Assembly: GCF_900163865.1 (NCBI RefSeq)
Contig: NZ_FUKU01000037.1
Span: 33,000 to 96,999 of the forward strand
Source: Sphingobacterium sp. JB170
GTDB taxonomy: Bacteria > Bacteroidota > Bacteroidia > Sphingobacteriales > Sphingobacteriaceae
Reading direction: 5' to 3'
DNA length: 64,000 nt
The first letter of the stretch is position 1. Each line of letters starts with the position of its first letter. Shown in pieces: positions 35,293 through 44,368 of this stretch. A model generated the notes under the pieces. That model made no database searches and was not told the origin of the DNA. It saw only the letters and a program-made list of their open reading frames with translations. The position numbers were made by a program, and so were the translations under genes.

Positions 35293-36520
35293 CTAATTCT
35301 CCTGCAATTACGTTTAAACTACTCATATTGATTATCGCATCTGAGAGCAACATACCGCTACTCATTGGCGCGAACATTTGATAATTGATAAATGATGGGC
35401 GTCGGAAATGTAAGCGGTAAGGAGATCGTCCTCCATCGTGAATCATATAGAATCCCAACTCACCGTTTCCACCCTCTACTGCAAAATAGACCTCGTCCTT
35501 TGGCGCTTCCCACTCGCCCATTACAATCTTAAAATGATAAATAAGCGCCTCCATATTTGTATAGACTTGCTCCTTAGGTGGCAGGTAGAATTCGGGCACA
35601 TCAGCATGGAATACCCCAGCCGGCTCACCCGCTATTTTCTCTAACGCCTGCTCAATGATGCGAAGCGACTGCCACATCTCGGCGTTACGGACCATAAAAC
35701 GGTCATATACATCCCCCTTCGTACCTACAGGAACTTCGAAATCAAAGTCTTCATACGAGCAGTAAGGGGATACCGCACGCACATCATAATCCACGCCGGT
35801 TGCCCTTAAAATAGGCCCGGACCAACTATAGCTCAATGCTTCCTCTGGGGTAACGGCGGCCACACCGGATGTACGTTCTATAAAAATTCTATTTCGTACA
35901 AATAAATTCTCAAATTCTTCTAAAACAGGAGGGAAACGTTTTAAAAACTCATGGATCTTGGCAAACGCAATATCATTAAAGTCGCGTTCAAAACCGCCGA
36001 TCCTCCCAATATTAGTCGTTAGACGCGCCCCACATATCTCCTCAAAAATCTCATAGATAAACTCCCGCTCCTGCATCACGTATAAAAACCCAGAAAATGC
36101 GCCCGTATCGACACCAAGAATTCCATTACAAATGATATGATCGGCAATCCGTGCAAGCTCCATTACAATCACGCGCATATATTGTACGCGCTTTGGAATT
36201 TCAATCTCCAAAAGCTTCTCCACGGTCATGTGCCAGCCCATATTATTAATCGGCGAAGAGCAATAGTTCAGGCGATCTGTAAGAGGCGTAATTTGATAAA
36301 AAGGGCGATGCTCCGCAATTTTTTCAAATGCTCGGTGAATATACCCAATGGTAGAAATTCCACTTACGATACGCTCACCATCAATCTGCAATACATTTTG
36401 GAATACACCGTGTGTAGCCGGATGTGTAGGCCCCAAATTGAGTGTTATCAGCTCGTCTTGCGGGTCATTGTCGTAAAAGGAGGGTGCATTAGGTGCTATT
36501 TTGGTGATCGGTTTTGTCAT
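35285..36520 (-). CDS. nuoD: NADH-quinone oxidoreductase subunit D (49 kDa)
   Basis: 411 residues, separate from NuoC rather than fused. Motifs NLGPTHPATHGVFQNVLQIDGE, GYIHRAFEKIAEHR, RLNYCSSPINNMGW, RVIVMELARIADHI, GRIGGFERDF and the C-terminal DPGRSP-equivalent GGRSPYRLHFRRPSF. Forms the quinone pocket with NuoB. Confidence 0.97.
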   Translation of the reverse strand: MTKPITKIAPNAPSFYDNDPQDELITLNLGPTHPATHGVFQNVLQIDGERIVSGISTIGYIHRAFEKIAEHRPFYQITPLTDRLNYCSSPINNMGWHMTVEKLLEIEIPKRVQYMRVIVMELARIADHIICNGILGVDTGAFSGFLYVMQEREFIYEIFEEICGARLTTNIGRIGGFERDFNDIAFAKIHEFLKRFPPVLEEFENLFVRNRIFIERTSGVAAVTPEEALSYSWSGPILRATGVDYDVRAVSPYCSYEDFDFEVPVGTKGDVYDRFMVRNAEMWQSLRIIEQALEKIAGEPAGVFHADVPEFYLPPKEQVYTNMEALIYHFKIVMGEWEAPKDEVYFAVEGGNGELGFYMIHDGGRSPYRLHFRRPSFINYQMFAPMSSGMLLSDAIINMSSLNVIAGELDA

Positions 36521-36540
36521 TTTTCGTATCCTTTTTTTGT

Positions 36541-37044
36541 TTAGCGACCAAAATAAAAATCTTTCTTATCGACTCGGTTTGGGTCTTCGAGTGGATATTC
36601 CTTGCGCATCGGAAACACGTCAAGGTCATCCATATTCAATATACGCCTTAAATCAGGGTGCCCCTGAAAGTCAATCCCAAAGAAATCGTATGTCTCGCGT
36701 TCCATCCAGTTCGCTCCCTTCCACAACGTTGTCGCCGTAGGGATGGAAGGAGGCTCGCCACCAACGAACACTTTAATCCGAATCCGAATATTTTGGACAA
36801 GGTTATGTAAATGATAAACGATACAGAATGGATCTTCCAATTCCGGATAATGCACCGCGGTGATGTCCGTCAAATAGCTAAACGATAGCTCGTCGTCTTC
36901 TTTAAGAAACCTTAATAGGTCGATGATCCGCTCTTTAGCGGTACCAACCGAGAGTAAACCGAACGACTCACCTAGGATTTTCACATCCGTCCCAAAATTC
37001 CGCTGTAGACGATCTGTTATATATTGATTATCAAAATTACCCAT
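36541..37044 (-). CDS. nuoC: NADH-quinone oxidoreductase subunit C (30 kDa)
   Basis: 167 residues from ATG 37044 (MGNFDNQY); a TTG at 37050 adds two residues only. The 30-kDa signature ERETYDFFGIDFQGHPDLRRILNMDDL is near the C terminus, followed by FPMRKEYPLED. Overlaps the end of nuoB by eight bases, suggesting coupled translation. Confidence 0.95.
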   Translation of the reverse strand: MGNFDNQYITDRLQRNFGTDVKILGESFGLLSVGTAKERIIDLLRFLKEDDELSFSYLTDITAVHYPELEDPFCIVYHLHNLVQNIRIRIKVFVGGEPPSIPTATTLWKGANWMERETYDFFGIDFQGHPDLRRILNMDDLDVFPMRKEYPLEDPNRVDKKDFYFGR

Positions 37045-37597
37045 TTTCAATCTCCGCTAGAATACCGTAACTTTCCAATAACGCTCTGTATTCAGGTGTG
37101 TTCCGCCTGTTCAAAGACTCACTCTTAACAATATCTTGCAATCTTAGAACGCCATCTAAAATCGCTTCAGGCCGCGGAGGACACCCCGGAACATACACAT
37201 CCACTGGAATGATCTCATCGATACCTTGTAACACCGAATAGGTGTCAAATATGCCTCCGCTAGAAGCACATGCACCTACGGCAATAACCCAACGGGGTTC
37301 CGCCATTTGAACGTATACTTGCTTGAGTACGGGCGCCATCTTCTTCGCTATGGTCCCCATTACCAGAAGCATATCTGCCTGGCGCGGGGAAAAACTTGGA
37401 CGTTCTGCTCCAAAACGAGCTAAATCATACGTTGATCCCATTGTCGCCATAAATTCAATTCCACAACACGACGTCGCAAATGGTAAGGGCCATAATGAAT
37501 TTGCTCTCGCCAACCCTATTGCTTTATCTAATGATGTTGCAAAAAATCCTGCTCCCTCTACTCCTGGAGGCGCCTCAGCCAATGTCACTTTACTCAT
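37037..37597 (-). CDS. nuoB: NADH-quinone oxidoreductase subunit B
   Basis: 186 residues. Carries cluster N2: tandem cysteines in FATSCCGIEFMA, the Cys in AVGACASSGGIF and the Cys in VPGCPPRPEAIL. Unusually for the operon, 178 bases separate it from nuoA, and a promoter with a structured leader lies in that gap. Confidence 0.97.
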   Translation of the reverse strand: MSKVTLAEAPPGVEGAGFFATSLDKAIGLARANSLWPLPFATSCCGIEFMATMGSTYDLARFGAERPSFSPRQADMLLVMGTIAKKMAPVLKQVYVQMAEPRWVIAVGACASSGGIFDTYSVLQGIDEIIPVDVYVPGCPPRPEAILDGVLRLQDIVKSESLNRRNTPEYRALLESYGILAEIENG

Positions 37598-37663
37598 GAC
37601 TATCGATTTTTGGTTTATATTAATACTAATGATGGGGGTGGATAGGTTTATACAACTTGGATA

Positions 37664-37696
37664 GGCGTGGTCACGCCGTTACCAACGTTAGGCGTC
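37664..37696 (-). other. Mutually exclusive hairpins in the nuoB leader
   Basis: On the minus strand GGCGTG (37677-37672) can pair with the adjacent downstream CACGCC (37669-37664), a perfect 6-bp palindrome arm, or with upstream ACGCC (37695-37691) over five pairs. Only one can form at a time. Alternatively the 14-base palindrome is a DNA operator. Confidence 0.4.
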
Positions 37697-37720
37697 AAAT
37701 AGAATCCTTCCTAAGGGTTG

Positions 37721-37752
37721 CAAAAATATAATATAGCTTGCAGTTGAACAAA
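37721..37752 (-). promoter_or_regulatory. Internal nuo promoter upstream of nuoB
   Basis: Minus strand TTTG (37752-37749), 20-base spacer, TATTTTTG (37728-37721): a full match to the Bacteroidota -33/-7 consensus. Predicted start near 37714 gives a leader of about 115 bases before nuoB. Confidence 0.7.
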
Positions 37753-37775
37753 CGACAAGTCTTATTACTTCGACC

Positions 37776-38162
37776 TTAATTCCAATCCAGCGCTTTCTTC
37801 TTGATGACGTAAACCAGTCCGGCTAGTAACAAAGCCATAAAAATGAACATCTCAACGAGACCTTCCACGCCAAATTCGCGAAAATTAACCGCCCACGGAT
37901 ACATAAATATCACCTCCACATCAAATATCACGAACAGAATTGCTACTAAAAAGTACTTTATAGAAAACGGTTGTCTCGCGTTACCAACAACCTCGACGCC
38001 CGATTCAAAAGACGACAATTTATTCGCAGTGCGAACTTTGGGGCCAATTAAGTGAGTTCCTACTATTGTTAAAACGCCAAAACCAACGGCAACACCTAAT
38101 TGTATTAAAATCGGTATATAATCTACTGGAGTGCTACTTAGGTTTACGCTTTCCATAATCAT
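37776..38162 (-). CDS. nuoA: NADH-quinone oxidoreductase subunit A
   Basis: 128 residues from ATG 38162 (MIMESVNLSS; ATG 38156 is equally possible). A TTG at 38189 would lie inside the promoter and is rejected. Three membrane helices, with the conserved loop between the first two (KLSSFESGVEVVGNARQPFSIKYFLVAILFVIFDVEVIFMYPWAV) containing the FDVE motif typical of NuoA. First gene of the nuo cluster. Confidence 0.95.
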   Translation of the reverse strand: MIMESVNLSSTPVDYIPILIQLGVAVGFGVLTIVGTHLIGPKVRTANKLSSFESGVEVVGNARQPFSIKYFLVAILFVIFDVEVIFMYPWAVNFREFGVEGLVEMFIFMALLLAGLVYVIKKKALDWN

Positions 38163-38186
38163 TCGTTTATTATCTGTTCTCAATAA

Positions 38187-38194
38187 CAAATATA
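38187..38194 (-). promoter_or_regulatory. -7 box of the nuoA promoter
   Basis: Minus strand TATATTTG, perfect TAnnTTTG, giving a start near 38180 and a leader of about 18-24 bases. It directly follows the terminator of the upstream operon; no clear -33 TTG is seen. Confidence 0.55.
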
Positions 38195-38209
38195 TAACTT
38201 TTTCCCAAT

Positions 38210-38235
38210 AAAAAAGGGACTGCGAGCAGTCCCTT
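38210..38235 (-). terminator. Intrinsic terminator of the exbB-tonB-TPR operon
   Basis: Minus strand AAGGGACTGC, short loop, GCAGTCCC, then six T (38215-38210). Eight-pair GC-rich stem 24 bases after the TPR gene stop; a classical Rho-independent terminator that also insulates nuoA. Confidence 0.85.
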
Positions 38236-38259
38236 CCATATTTAAATGTTATTTTTTTG

Positions 38260-40002
38260 TTAAAGTTGTTCTACGAATTGCGTGGCAATTTCGTCCGTCG
38301 GTCTAACTTTTAAAGTTTCTTCGAAATACGTCTTCGCTTTCGCGTTATCTCCTTTAAAGTAATGGTAATAACCTATGTAGTTATTCGCATCAGCGATATA
38401 AGAAACAGTAGTTTCATCCGTTTTACCAGAAGCCTTAATCGTTTCCAACAATTTAGTAAAAGAATCTAAATACAATCCCTTTACATTCTCCGGATCATAC
38501 ATCACATTGTCTAAAGCTAATTCGGATAAACCTTTCCAATAAAGTGAATTGATCAGATACTTATCAATTACATCTTGTTTGGTAGCCGCAGTTACGTTAC
38601 CAAATGCAATAACAGCTTCGTCTAAAAATGGTTTCCCCTCGCTCAACTTCTGCTGACCTAACTCCGGAGTAATCTCATCTTCTGGCCCCGGAGATACAAT
38701 TTTAGATCCTTTACTATACTGCCCCAAACCTAAATAATAGTTTGCATCGTAGTAGTATTCAGACTCTGGATCTGCCGCAGGGATACGGAATATTTTAATT
38801 GCTTCATCAACCTCGCCATCTTGATATTTTGCGAATGCTGTCTCGGCAATCTCTGTTTCTAGATTATCATCTTCTTCTTGTAACTCAACCGCTTTTTTCA
38901 ATAACTCTGGCGCTTTAACCGAATCACCAGCACTTAAGTTCGCTAAACCTGCATACAGGTAATCGCGTGGAATTAAACGATCTTCTTCAACTTTAGAGAA
39001 TAAAGCATTCATGTGTTCAGCCGCCTTAGCGTAATCCTTGTCTTGATTATACGCGATATAACCTAAATAACGGAACACTTTAGCGTCCACATCAGGCGCT
39101 TGTGCTAGCTCTTCTGCAACGGTTTTCAACTCCTCATAGTTACCCGAGTAAACTAAAAAATCAGCATAACGAGTTTTTGCTTCGATCGAGCTATCACCCG
39201 TTAAGCTAAGATATTTCTTGTATGCCTCAACTCCCTTCAGGTTTATCTCGCGATATTGATCTTCTGGTGCCTTCAACGAAGACAAGTAATACGTTTCCGC
39301 TAACTCACGATATAGTGGTGCATACTCGGGATTTTCGCCTATAAGTGCATTTAACTGCTCAAGAACTACATCATACGCCTGCGCACGACGGGAAATTACC
39401 GCTTGTCCAATTTTTGGTGCAAGTAATTCCGGATCCATGTATTCCGCATCACGGTAATTTACATAAGCTTGGCTACTCTCACCCATACCTGCATACGCGT
39501 CGCCTAGCGCAACGAAGATCGCTGGATCTTTTTCATTCTTTGCTTTTGCTTGCGTTAAATACTCAATCGATTTTGTATAGTTTGGTTTCGGTGCATCATT
39601 ATATGCTTCACCAATATACAATAATGGTAGATAATCTCTTCTACCGAGTTGTGATACGGCTGTCGAGAATTTAGTTTCAGCAGCTGTCGAATCACCTTTC
39701 AATAAATCAACAATACCTAAACCCACTGTATTCAAAGACTCTTTAGGATCATTCGTTAAACCCTGATTAAAGACAATTGCAGCAGAATCTACTTTATCAT
39801 TAACCAAATGAACTTTCCCTAAGTAAAAAAAGTTCTCACCTTTTTTCGCCTTCTTTTCAGTCAACTTCACTAAGATGTCTTTCGCTTTATCAAACTGCTC
39901 TTCAGCTAAAGCTTCTTTTGCATCTTTCAGGCTTTGCGCACTAACCGTACCCAACGTCGCGCCAGCCATTAATAGACTTAAAAATAATTTGCTGTTTGTC
40001 AT
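38260..40002 (-). CDS. Exported tetratricopeptide-repeat protein
   Basis: 580 residues, signal peptide 1-22 (LFLSLLMAGATLGTVSA). The remainder is helical TPR units, for example FDKAKDILVKLTEKKAKKGENFFYLGKVHL, ALGDAYAGMGESSQAYVNYRDAEYMDP and IGYYHYFKGDNAKAKTYFEETLKVRPTDE at the C terminus. Predicted periplasmic scaffold. It is the last gene of the ExbB/ExbD/TonB operon, 35 bases after the PstS-like gene, so it may assemble around the TonB motor. Molecular role unknown. Confidence 0.85.
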   Translation of the reverse strand: MTNSKLFLSLLMAGATLGTVSAQSLKDAKEALAEEQFDKAKDILVKLTEKKAKKGENFFYLGKVHLVNDKVDSAAIVFNQGLTNDPKESLNTVGLGIVDLLKGDSTAAETKFSTAVSQLGRRDYLPLLYIGEAYNDAPKPNYTKSIEYLTQAKAKNEKDPAIFVALGDAYAGMGESSQAYVNYRDAEYMDPELLAPKIGQAVISRRAQAYDVVLEQLNALIGENPEYAPLYRELAETYYLSSLKAPEDQYREINLKGVEAYKKYLSLTGDSSIEAKTRYADFLVYSGNYEELKTVAEELAQAPDVDAKVFRYLGYIAYNQDKDYAKAAEHMNALFSKVEEDRLIPRDYLYAGLANLSAGDSVKAPELLKKAVELQEEDDNLETEIAETAFAKYQDGEVDEAIKIFRIPAADPESEYYYDANYYLGLGQYSKGSKIVSPGPEDEITPELGQQKLSEGKPFLDEAVIAFGNVTAATKQDVIDKYLINSLYWKGLSELALDNVMYDPENVKGLYLDSFTKLLETIKASGKTDETTVSYIADANNYIGYYHYFKGDNAKAKTYFEETLKVRPTDEIATQFVEQL

Positions 40003-40037
40003 AATTTATTCGTGTTCTACTTTTTGTTTCTATTTAA

Positions 40038-40985
40038 TTAAATTTCATCCCTTATAATTATTTCTCGTCCCGGCATGGTCGCTGGTACAATGCCCGAACG
40101 CAATACTATCCGCTGTCCTCGATCACCTGTTACAAAGCCCGAGAAGCTAATACCTAATCCTAGATTAGGTTGATAATTTAAGATATAAAATGTACGTTGC
40201 AATGGATATTGCCCTGCGGCAATGGTTGATTGACTTGGAAAATAAAATTTATTATCCGCATGCTCACCCAGCGTATTTTGCACGCTCAAGATACGAATAT
40301 TATTTTTATTTGAAAAAGAACTAATTAAATCTCGGAACTCTAAAAAGCCTAAAACACCTATTTTATTTGGGTTCTCAGCAACCATCGACAAAACATCGAC
40401 ACTTGTACCAACCGCTTCAATGAAATTCGAAGCCACTTTCTCAATCTTCCCTAAATCTTGCAAATGTCTAAAACTACTCGAGTTCAGATTATCAAAAACA
40501 ACCTTTTTATTCCCAACGTTCACGCCCTTTAATAAATTAACTAGCGATTCAATATTAACGCTCGTATCGGCGGAATTAGTATTTCCGATAATAACTATTC
40601 CGTCCTTCCATATCGGAAACACGCGGGGTGTAATAGACCGGCTTTTAAAATAACTCGATTCCTGTTCATTCAACTCACGAGCCAGGATCGCGACACTTGC
40701 ATTTCCAGAAATTAGCTCTTTGACCGCTAATAATTCGGGTTTCGCTATAAAATTAATCTTTGAATTGGGAAACGCCGAATGAAAAACTTCAGCCTGCTCC
40801 TGAATTAACGGAAGTATCGACCCGTCAACCGCCACAGACAAGCTATCGACAAGTGTACCCCCTTTGGGTGCTTTCTCCGCGACGAGCTTATCTGAACCCG
40901 CAGAATGCTCCTTATCCGACGACTTACAGCCCATCACTGATAAACCGAGCGTGATACAAATAAATATGGAAAAGATAATTTTCAT
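40038..40985 (-). CDS. PstS-like substrate-binding lipoprotein (PBP_like domain)
   Basis: 315 residues. Lipoprotein signal with lipobox VMGC (Cys20). Periplasmic-binding fold of the phosphate-binding type: VDGSILPLIQEQAEVFHSAFPNSKINF, SVAILARELNEQE, VFPIWKDGIVIIGN, LSMVAENPNKIGVLGFLEF and YPLQRTFYILNY, the last typical of PstS. No PstABC or PhoU genes are near. Its place after tonB in an energisation operon suggests a structural or sensing role rather than classical phosphate import; that is inference. Confidence 0.82.
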   Translation of the reverse strand: MKIIFSIFICITLGLSVMGCKSSDKEHSAGSDKLVAEKAPKGGTLVDSLSVAVDGSILPLIQEQAEVFHSAFPNSKINFIAKPELLAVKELISGNASVAILARELNEQESSYFKSRSITPRVFPIWKDGIVIIGNTNSADTSVNIESLVNLLKGVNVGNKKVVFDNLNSSSFRHLQDLGKIEKVASNFIEAVGTSVDVLSMVAENPNKIGVLGFLEFRDLISSFSNKNNIRILSVQNTLGEHADNKFYFPSQSTIAAGQYPLQRTFYILNYQPNLGLGISFSGFVTGDRGQRIVLRSGIVPATMPGREIIIRDEI

Positions 40986-41071
40986 ATTGTTAGAAGTTAC
41001 TCGTTAAAAACTCAAGTCATACCCATACCTTAGAATGAACAAATGTTCAAATAGTTTAATCGAGCAACAGA

Positions 41072-41323
41072 CTATCTTTCTCTGTTGTTCAAAAAATTAT
41101 TTTGCCATAGGCGTGCAAAACGCATAAATGAATAGGCAATCAACAGTATTCCAAAAAACGTTCTATATGTAGGGTCAATTTCGAGCGGGAACTTATCCCA
41201 AAAAATAATGAGTGTGCCCAGAATAAAATAAAACGCGAACATCGCTAGCCCTAAAATAGACAGAAATCGCTGGGTTGGCGATTTCTGTCTAAATTTATTT
41301 GGGCCTTTACCTAAGCCACTCAT
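41072..41323 (-). CDS. Small two-helix membrane protein in the tonB operon
   Basis: 83 residues, unrecognised family. Basic N terminus (GKGPNKFRQKSPTQR), then two hydrophobic helices (FLSILGLAMFAFYFILGTLIIFW and FFGILLIAYSFMRFARLW). One base separates it from the tonB stop, so it is certainly co-transcribed. Could be an accessory of the motor complex. Confidence 0.8.
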   Translation of the reverse strand: MSGLGKGPNKFRQKSPTQRFLSILGLAMFAFYFILGTLIIFWDKFPLEIDPTYRTFFGILLIAYSFMRFARLWQNNFLNNRER

Positions 41324-41324
41324 T

Positions 41325-42194
41325 TTACTGCTGTAAGTTTAACGAAATCGGCAGTGTGTACGCTACACGTACAGGACGACCATTCTGAATGCCCGGCTTC
41401 CACTTCTTCGCCCTTTTCAAGACGTTGATTGCAGCTTGACCAGTACCGTAAGAAAGATCTTTCACGACTTTGATGTCGGTTAATGACCCATCTCGTTCAA
41501 CAACGAAGGATACAACAACTTGCCCCTTTACGCCAGCATCAATTGCTCCCGATGGGTAGGTATAGTTTTCACCAACCCACTTACGGAAAGCATTCAACCC
41601 GCCCATTGGCATTGGTTGCACTTCCACAGCGCTAAAAATCTTATCGGGATCTCCGTCAGGATCTCCTGTCGCGCTACCTGTAATTTGACCCTCTACTTTT
41701 TTCGGACCAAACTCACCAGTAGGCACACCCGCTGCACCTTTTGTACCTTTAAGGGTAATACGTGCAGGAGTTTTGTTTTCTTTCTTAATTTCCTCTTGGG
41801 AAACGACCTCTTCTTTCACTTCATTTTGAGGCACCACTTTCGGCTCTGGGAAACGCACTAGATCTTCTGCTGGTGGTTCTTGAGCAATACGTTGTGGTGG
41901 CTCTTCGATAGGAAGAGGTTCTTCTTCTTCGGGCTCCGGCGGTAATTCCAAGTCTTCCAAAGTCACCTCCGTAATAACTGGAGCTTCTTCAACTGGTTTA
42001 TCTGGAAAGAGTTTAATATTAAACACTTTTGGAGCACTCAAAACAAAAACAACTATGACCATTGCAAATAGTGCAATATTGGTTGCCTTTGGCGAAAACT
42101 TACGTAAATCGTAGGCACCATATTCTTTATTTCTATTTGCAAATACGACATCTAGCCATTCTGATTTGAAGATATCTAATTTAGAACCAAACAT
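41325..42194 (-). CDS. tonB: TonB-family energy transducer
   Basis: 289 residues. Cytoplasmic N terminus of about 35 residues, one membrane helix (IALFAMVIVVFVLSA), a Pro/Glu-rich periplasmic linker (about 70-135, with PEPEEEEPLPIEEPP) and a C-terminal TonB domain (YPSGAIDAGVKGQVVVSFVVERDGSL, ... KWKPGIQNGRPVRVAYTLPISL). The long cytoplasmic leader with NKEYGAYDLRKF is common in Bacteroidota TonB proteins. Delivers proton-motive energy to receptors such as the SusC proteins of this window. Confidence 0.94.
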   Translation of the reverse strand: MFGSKLDIFKSEWLDVVFANRNKEYGAYDLRKFSPKATNIALFAMVIVVFVLSAPKVFNIKLFPDKPVEEAPVITEVTLEDLELPPEPEEEEPLPIEEPPQRIAQEPPAEDLVRFPEPKVVPQNEVKEEVVSQEEIKKENKTPARITLKGTKGAAGVPTGEFGPKKVEGQITGSATGDPDGDPDKIFSAVEVQPMPMGGLNAFRKWVGENYTYPSGAIDAGVKGQVVVSFVVERDGSLTDIKVVKDLSYGTGQAAINVLKRAKKWKPGIQNGRPVRVAYTLPISLNLQQ

Positions 42195-42213
42195 ATGTTA
42201 TTTTGTTATGCGA

Positions 42214-42765
42214 TTAGTCGTTAAACAGACCTTCGCTTTTTAATACTTCTATTTCGTCATCGTTGATTTGCGAAATCATATAGCGTTTAACATCAACAAT
42301 CTTCATCTCATCTAAAATATCGACAAGGTTTCTATGAATTGATTTCTCACTAGGTCTGATTACGACAATCAAATCCTTCCCACCCGCTCTAGCTGGAACC
42401 TCTTTTTGCATTTTAAGCAACACCTCGCGTATACCATCATTACCATACTCAACCGTAGCTGGTGGATAAATCGGGTTCGCCAATTGGCCATAATACCAAG
42501 AGATTTTGTTATCTGAGCCTAATAAGAGCGTGATTGAACGATTATCTGCAATTTCCAGATTATCATTTTTATCAATCTTGTTCTTATCTGGCATCGCAAC
42601 ATCCATTGCTTGTGGTTTATTCAACGACGTGGTTAACATGAAGAAGGTGATTAACAAAAAGGCCAAATCTACCATGGCTGTCAAGTCGACTTTACCGCCG
42701 GCTTTCTTGGCTCTTACTTTGCCACCTTTATTTCCTTTTCCACTATCTTGATTTAATTCTGCCAT
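42214..42765 (-). CDS. exbD: ExbD/TolR biopolymer transport protein (second copy)
   Basis: 183 residues. One helix with the proton-carrying Asp: VDLTAMVDLAFLLITFFMLTTSL. Periplasmic domain follows (NKPQAMDVAMPDKNKID ...). Basic Gly/Lys-rich N terminus. Tandem with the ExbD at 42788-43441, only about 30 percent alike by eye, so not a recent duplication. Confidence 0.93.
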   Translation of the reverse strand: MAELNQDSGKGNKGGKVRAKKAGGKVDLTAMVDLAFLLITFFMLTTSLNKPQAMDVAMPDKNKIDKNDNLEIADNRSITLLLGSDNKISWYYGQLANPIYPPATVEYGNDGIREVLLKMQKEVPARAGGKDLIVVIRPSEKSIHRNLVDILDEMKIVDVKRYMISQINDDEIEVLKSEGLFND

Positions 42766-42787
42766 TATACTTTTATAATTAGTTCGA

Positions 42788-43441
42788 TTATTCCTTAGCT
42801 CTTAATCCTGTGACAAAACTAAATTTGTTTTGTTTCTGATTACGTAAAGTCTCAATAATCAAATGGATTGTTGGATACTTTTCCTCTGCGGCCGCTTTAA
42901 TTGCAACCTTCATTGGTCCTGGATCCTCAAACCCCTTATCGCCCTCGCGTGAACGGTTATACTCAACTGTCGCTTTACGCGCTTCTTGTACCCAAGAATA
43001 CAACTCGTTCGTAACAGTCTCTGTACTATCCACTGGTATACCTGATTGAATTTCCGGCTTTTTTTGTTGATCTTCTGGTAAGGATAACAATTGACGCAAA
43101 TTTTTCACTGGAACACCGAACTCTTCGAGCCTTCTGAATTTCTCATACTCCTCTGCAGAAAACGCAACACCATACTTCTGTGAAATATTTTTCAAAGTAA
43201 GTTCCCGAACCTCTGGGTTTTTTACAGCGAAAAATATTTTACCCTCAGCGACCGAAATAATACCTAGACCATCGTCAGGTAATTGATCCGGCGTACTCGA
43301 GGATGGCGTATCTACCACCAGAACTTCTGGTTGGCGTGCTGTTGCTGTTAATACGAAGAATGTAAGAAGCAAGAACGAAACGTCACACATCGCCGTCATG
43401 TCGATATTGGTGCTGGTTCTTTTTACTTTTGCTTTTCCCAT
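42788..43441 (-). CDS. exbD: ExbD/TolR biopolymer transport protein (first copy)
   Basis: 217 residues. Membrane segment with conserved Asp in IDMTAMCDVSFLLLTFFVLTATA. The periplasmic part is longer than in the second copy, with an insert around 85-150 (AEEYEKFRRLEEFGVPVKNLRQLL) not typical of ExbD. Gap to the next exbD is 22 bases. Heteromeric ExbD pairs around an ExbB pentamer are a known possibility in Bacteroidota. Confidence 0.93.
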   Translation of the reverse strand: MGKAKVKRTSTNIDMTAMCDVSFLLLTFFVLTATARQPEVLVVDTPSSSTPDQLPDDGLGIISVAEGKIFFAVKNPEVRELTLKNISQKYGVAFSAEEYEKFRRLEEFGVPVKNLRQLLSLPEDQQKKPEIQSGIPVDSTETVTNELYSWVQEARKATVEYNRSREGDKGFEDPGPMKVAIKAAAEEKYPTIHLIIETLRNQKQNKFSFVTGLRAKE

Positions 43442-43537
43442 TTTAATTTACTTCTTTAATTAACAATCTTATTCCTTTATCTAATGATGATTTCTTTCTA
43501 CCAATTCCATAAAAGAATTTAAAAAAGAATCATTTTT

Positions 43538-44368
43538 CTATTTGTGGTTTGCCGCGTAGGTTTGTACGATAGAGAAACCAGCCTCATCAATAGAGTAAGT
43601 TAAGTTGTCAATTTTAGCAGTTAAGATATTGTATAGTACAATTGCGAAAGTAGATGTTGCAATACCTGTAGCTGTGTTGATCAATGCTTCAGAGATACCG
43701 TTTGCTAATTTCGCTGAATCCGGAGTACCACCAGTCGCTAAAGCTGAGAATGCTTTAATCATACCTGTTACTGTACCTAATAGTCCTGTCAAAGTACCGA
43801 TAGAAACCAGAGTAGCAATTACATTCATGTTTTTCTCTAACATTGGCATTTCTAATGAAGTCGTTTCTTCGATTTCCTTTTGGATAGCGACTATTGATTT
43901 TTCTGAATCAAGCACTGTGTTCGATGAAACATCTTTGTATTTCAATAATCCTGCTTTCACAACGTTAGCAACTGATCCTTTTTGCTTATCACATTCTGAA
44001 ATTGCAGAATCAATGTTACCGCCGTTAATTAACGATTGGATCTTTCTTACGAAAAGACCTACGTTTCCTGTCCCTGCAGCTCTGTTAATAACGATAAAAC
44101 GTTCAATTGAGAATACCCATACCATTAGGAATAAACCAAGTAGAACAGGAACCACAAATCCCGCGTGATAAACCATTCCTAGGTAGTTACCAGGTAGTGG
44201 TTGGTTTTCAGGATTGTTCTCAATAAAGTTTGCTGGATTACCCATTACGAATTTGTATACGATGAAACCAATCACGAAACAAATGATAATTGCTAAACTC
44301 GCAAATAAATTACCTGAATTTCCGCTTTCTTTCTTAGCAGGAGTAGTAGTCTTTGGTGCGTTTGCCAT
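43538..44368 (-). CDS. exbB: MotA/TolQ/ExbB proton channel family protein
   Basis: 276 residues. An extra N-terminal helix (LFASLAIIICFVIGFIVYKFVM) precedes the three canonical ones: VVPVLLGLFLMVWVFSIERF, IATLVSIGTLTGLLGTVTGMIKAFSAL and the helix from GISEALINTATGIATSTFAIVLYNIL. The last two contain the family signature with polar Thr residues. Start of the TonB-energising operon. Confidence 0.95.
   Translation of the reverse strand: MANAPKTTTPAKKESGNSGNLFASLAIIICFVIGFIVYKFVMGNPANFIENNPENQPLPGNYLGMVYHAGFVVPVLLGLFLMVWVFSIERFIVINRAAGTGNVGLFVRKIQSLINGGNIDSAISECDKQKGSVANVVKAGLLKYKDVSSNTVLDSEKSIVAIQKEIEETTSLEMPMLEKNMNVIATLVSIGTLTGLLGTVTGMIKAFSALATGGTPDSAKLANGISEALINTATGIATSTFAIVLYNILTAKIDNLTYSIDEAGFSIVQTYAANHK

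Noticed and set aside
37598..37700. Short TTG-initiated peptide of 16 codons in the nuoB leader
   Set aside because: Too short and without a start signal to call; noted only as a possible leader peptide.
43605..44168. 187-codon open frame opposite exbB
   Set aside because: Mirror of a conserved membrane gene; hydrophobic pattern derives from the complementary codons.
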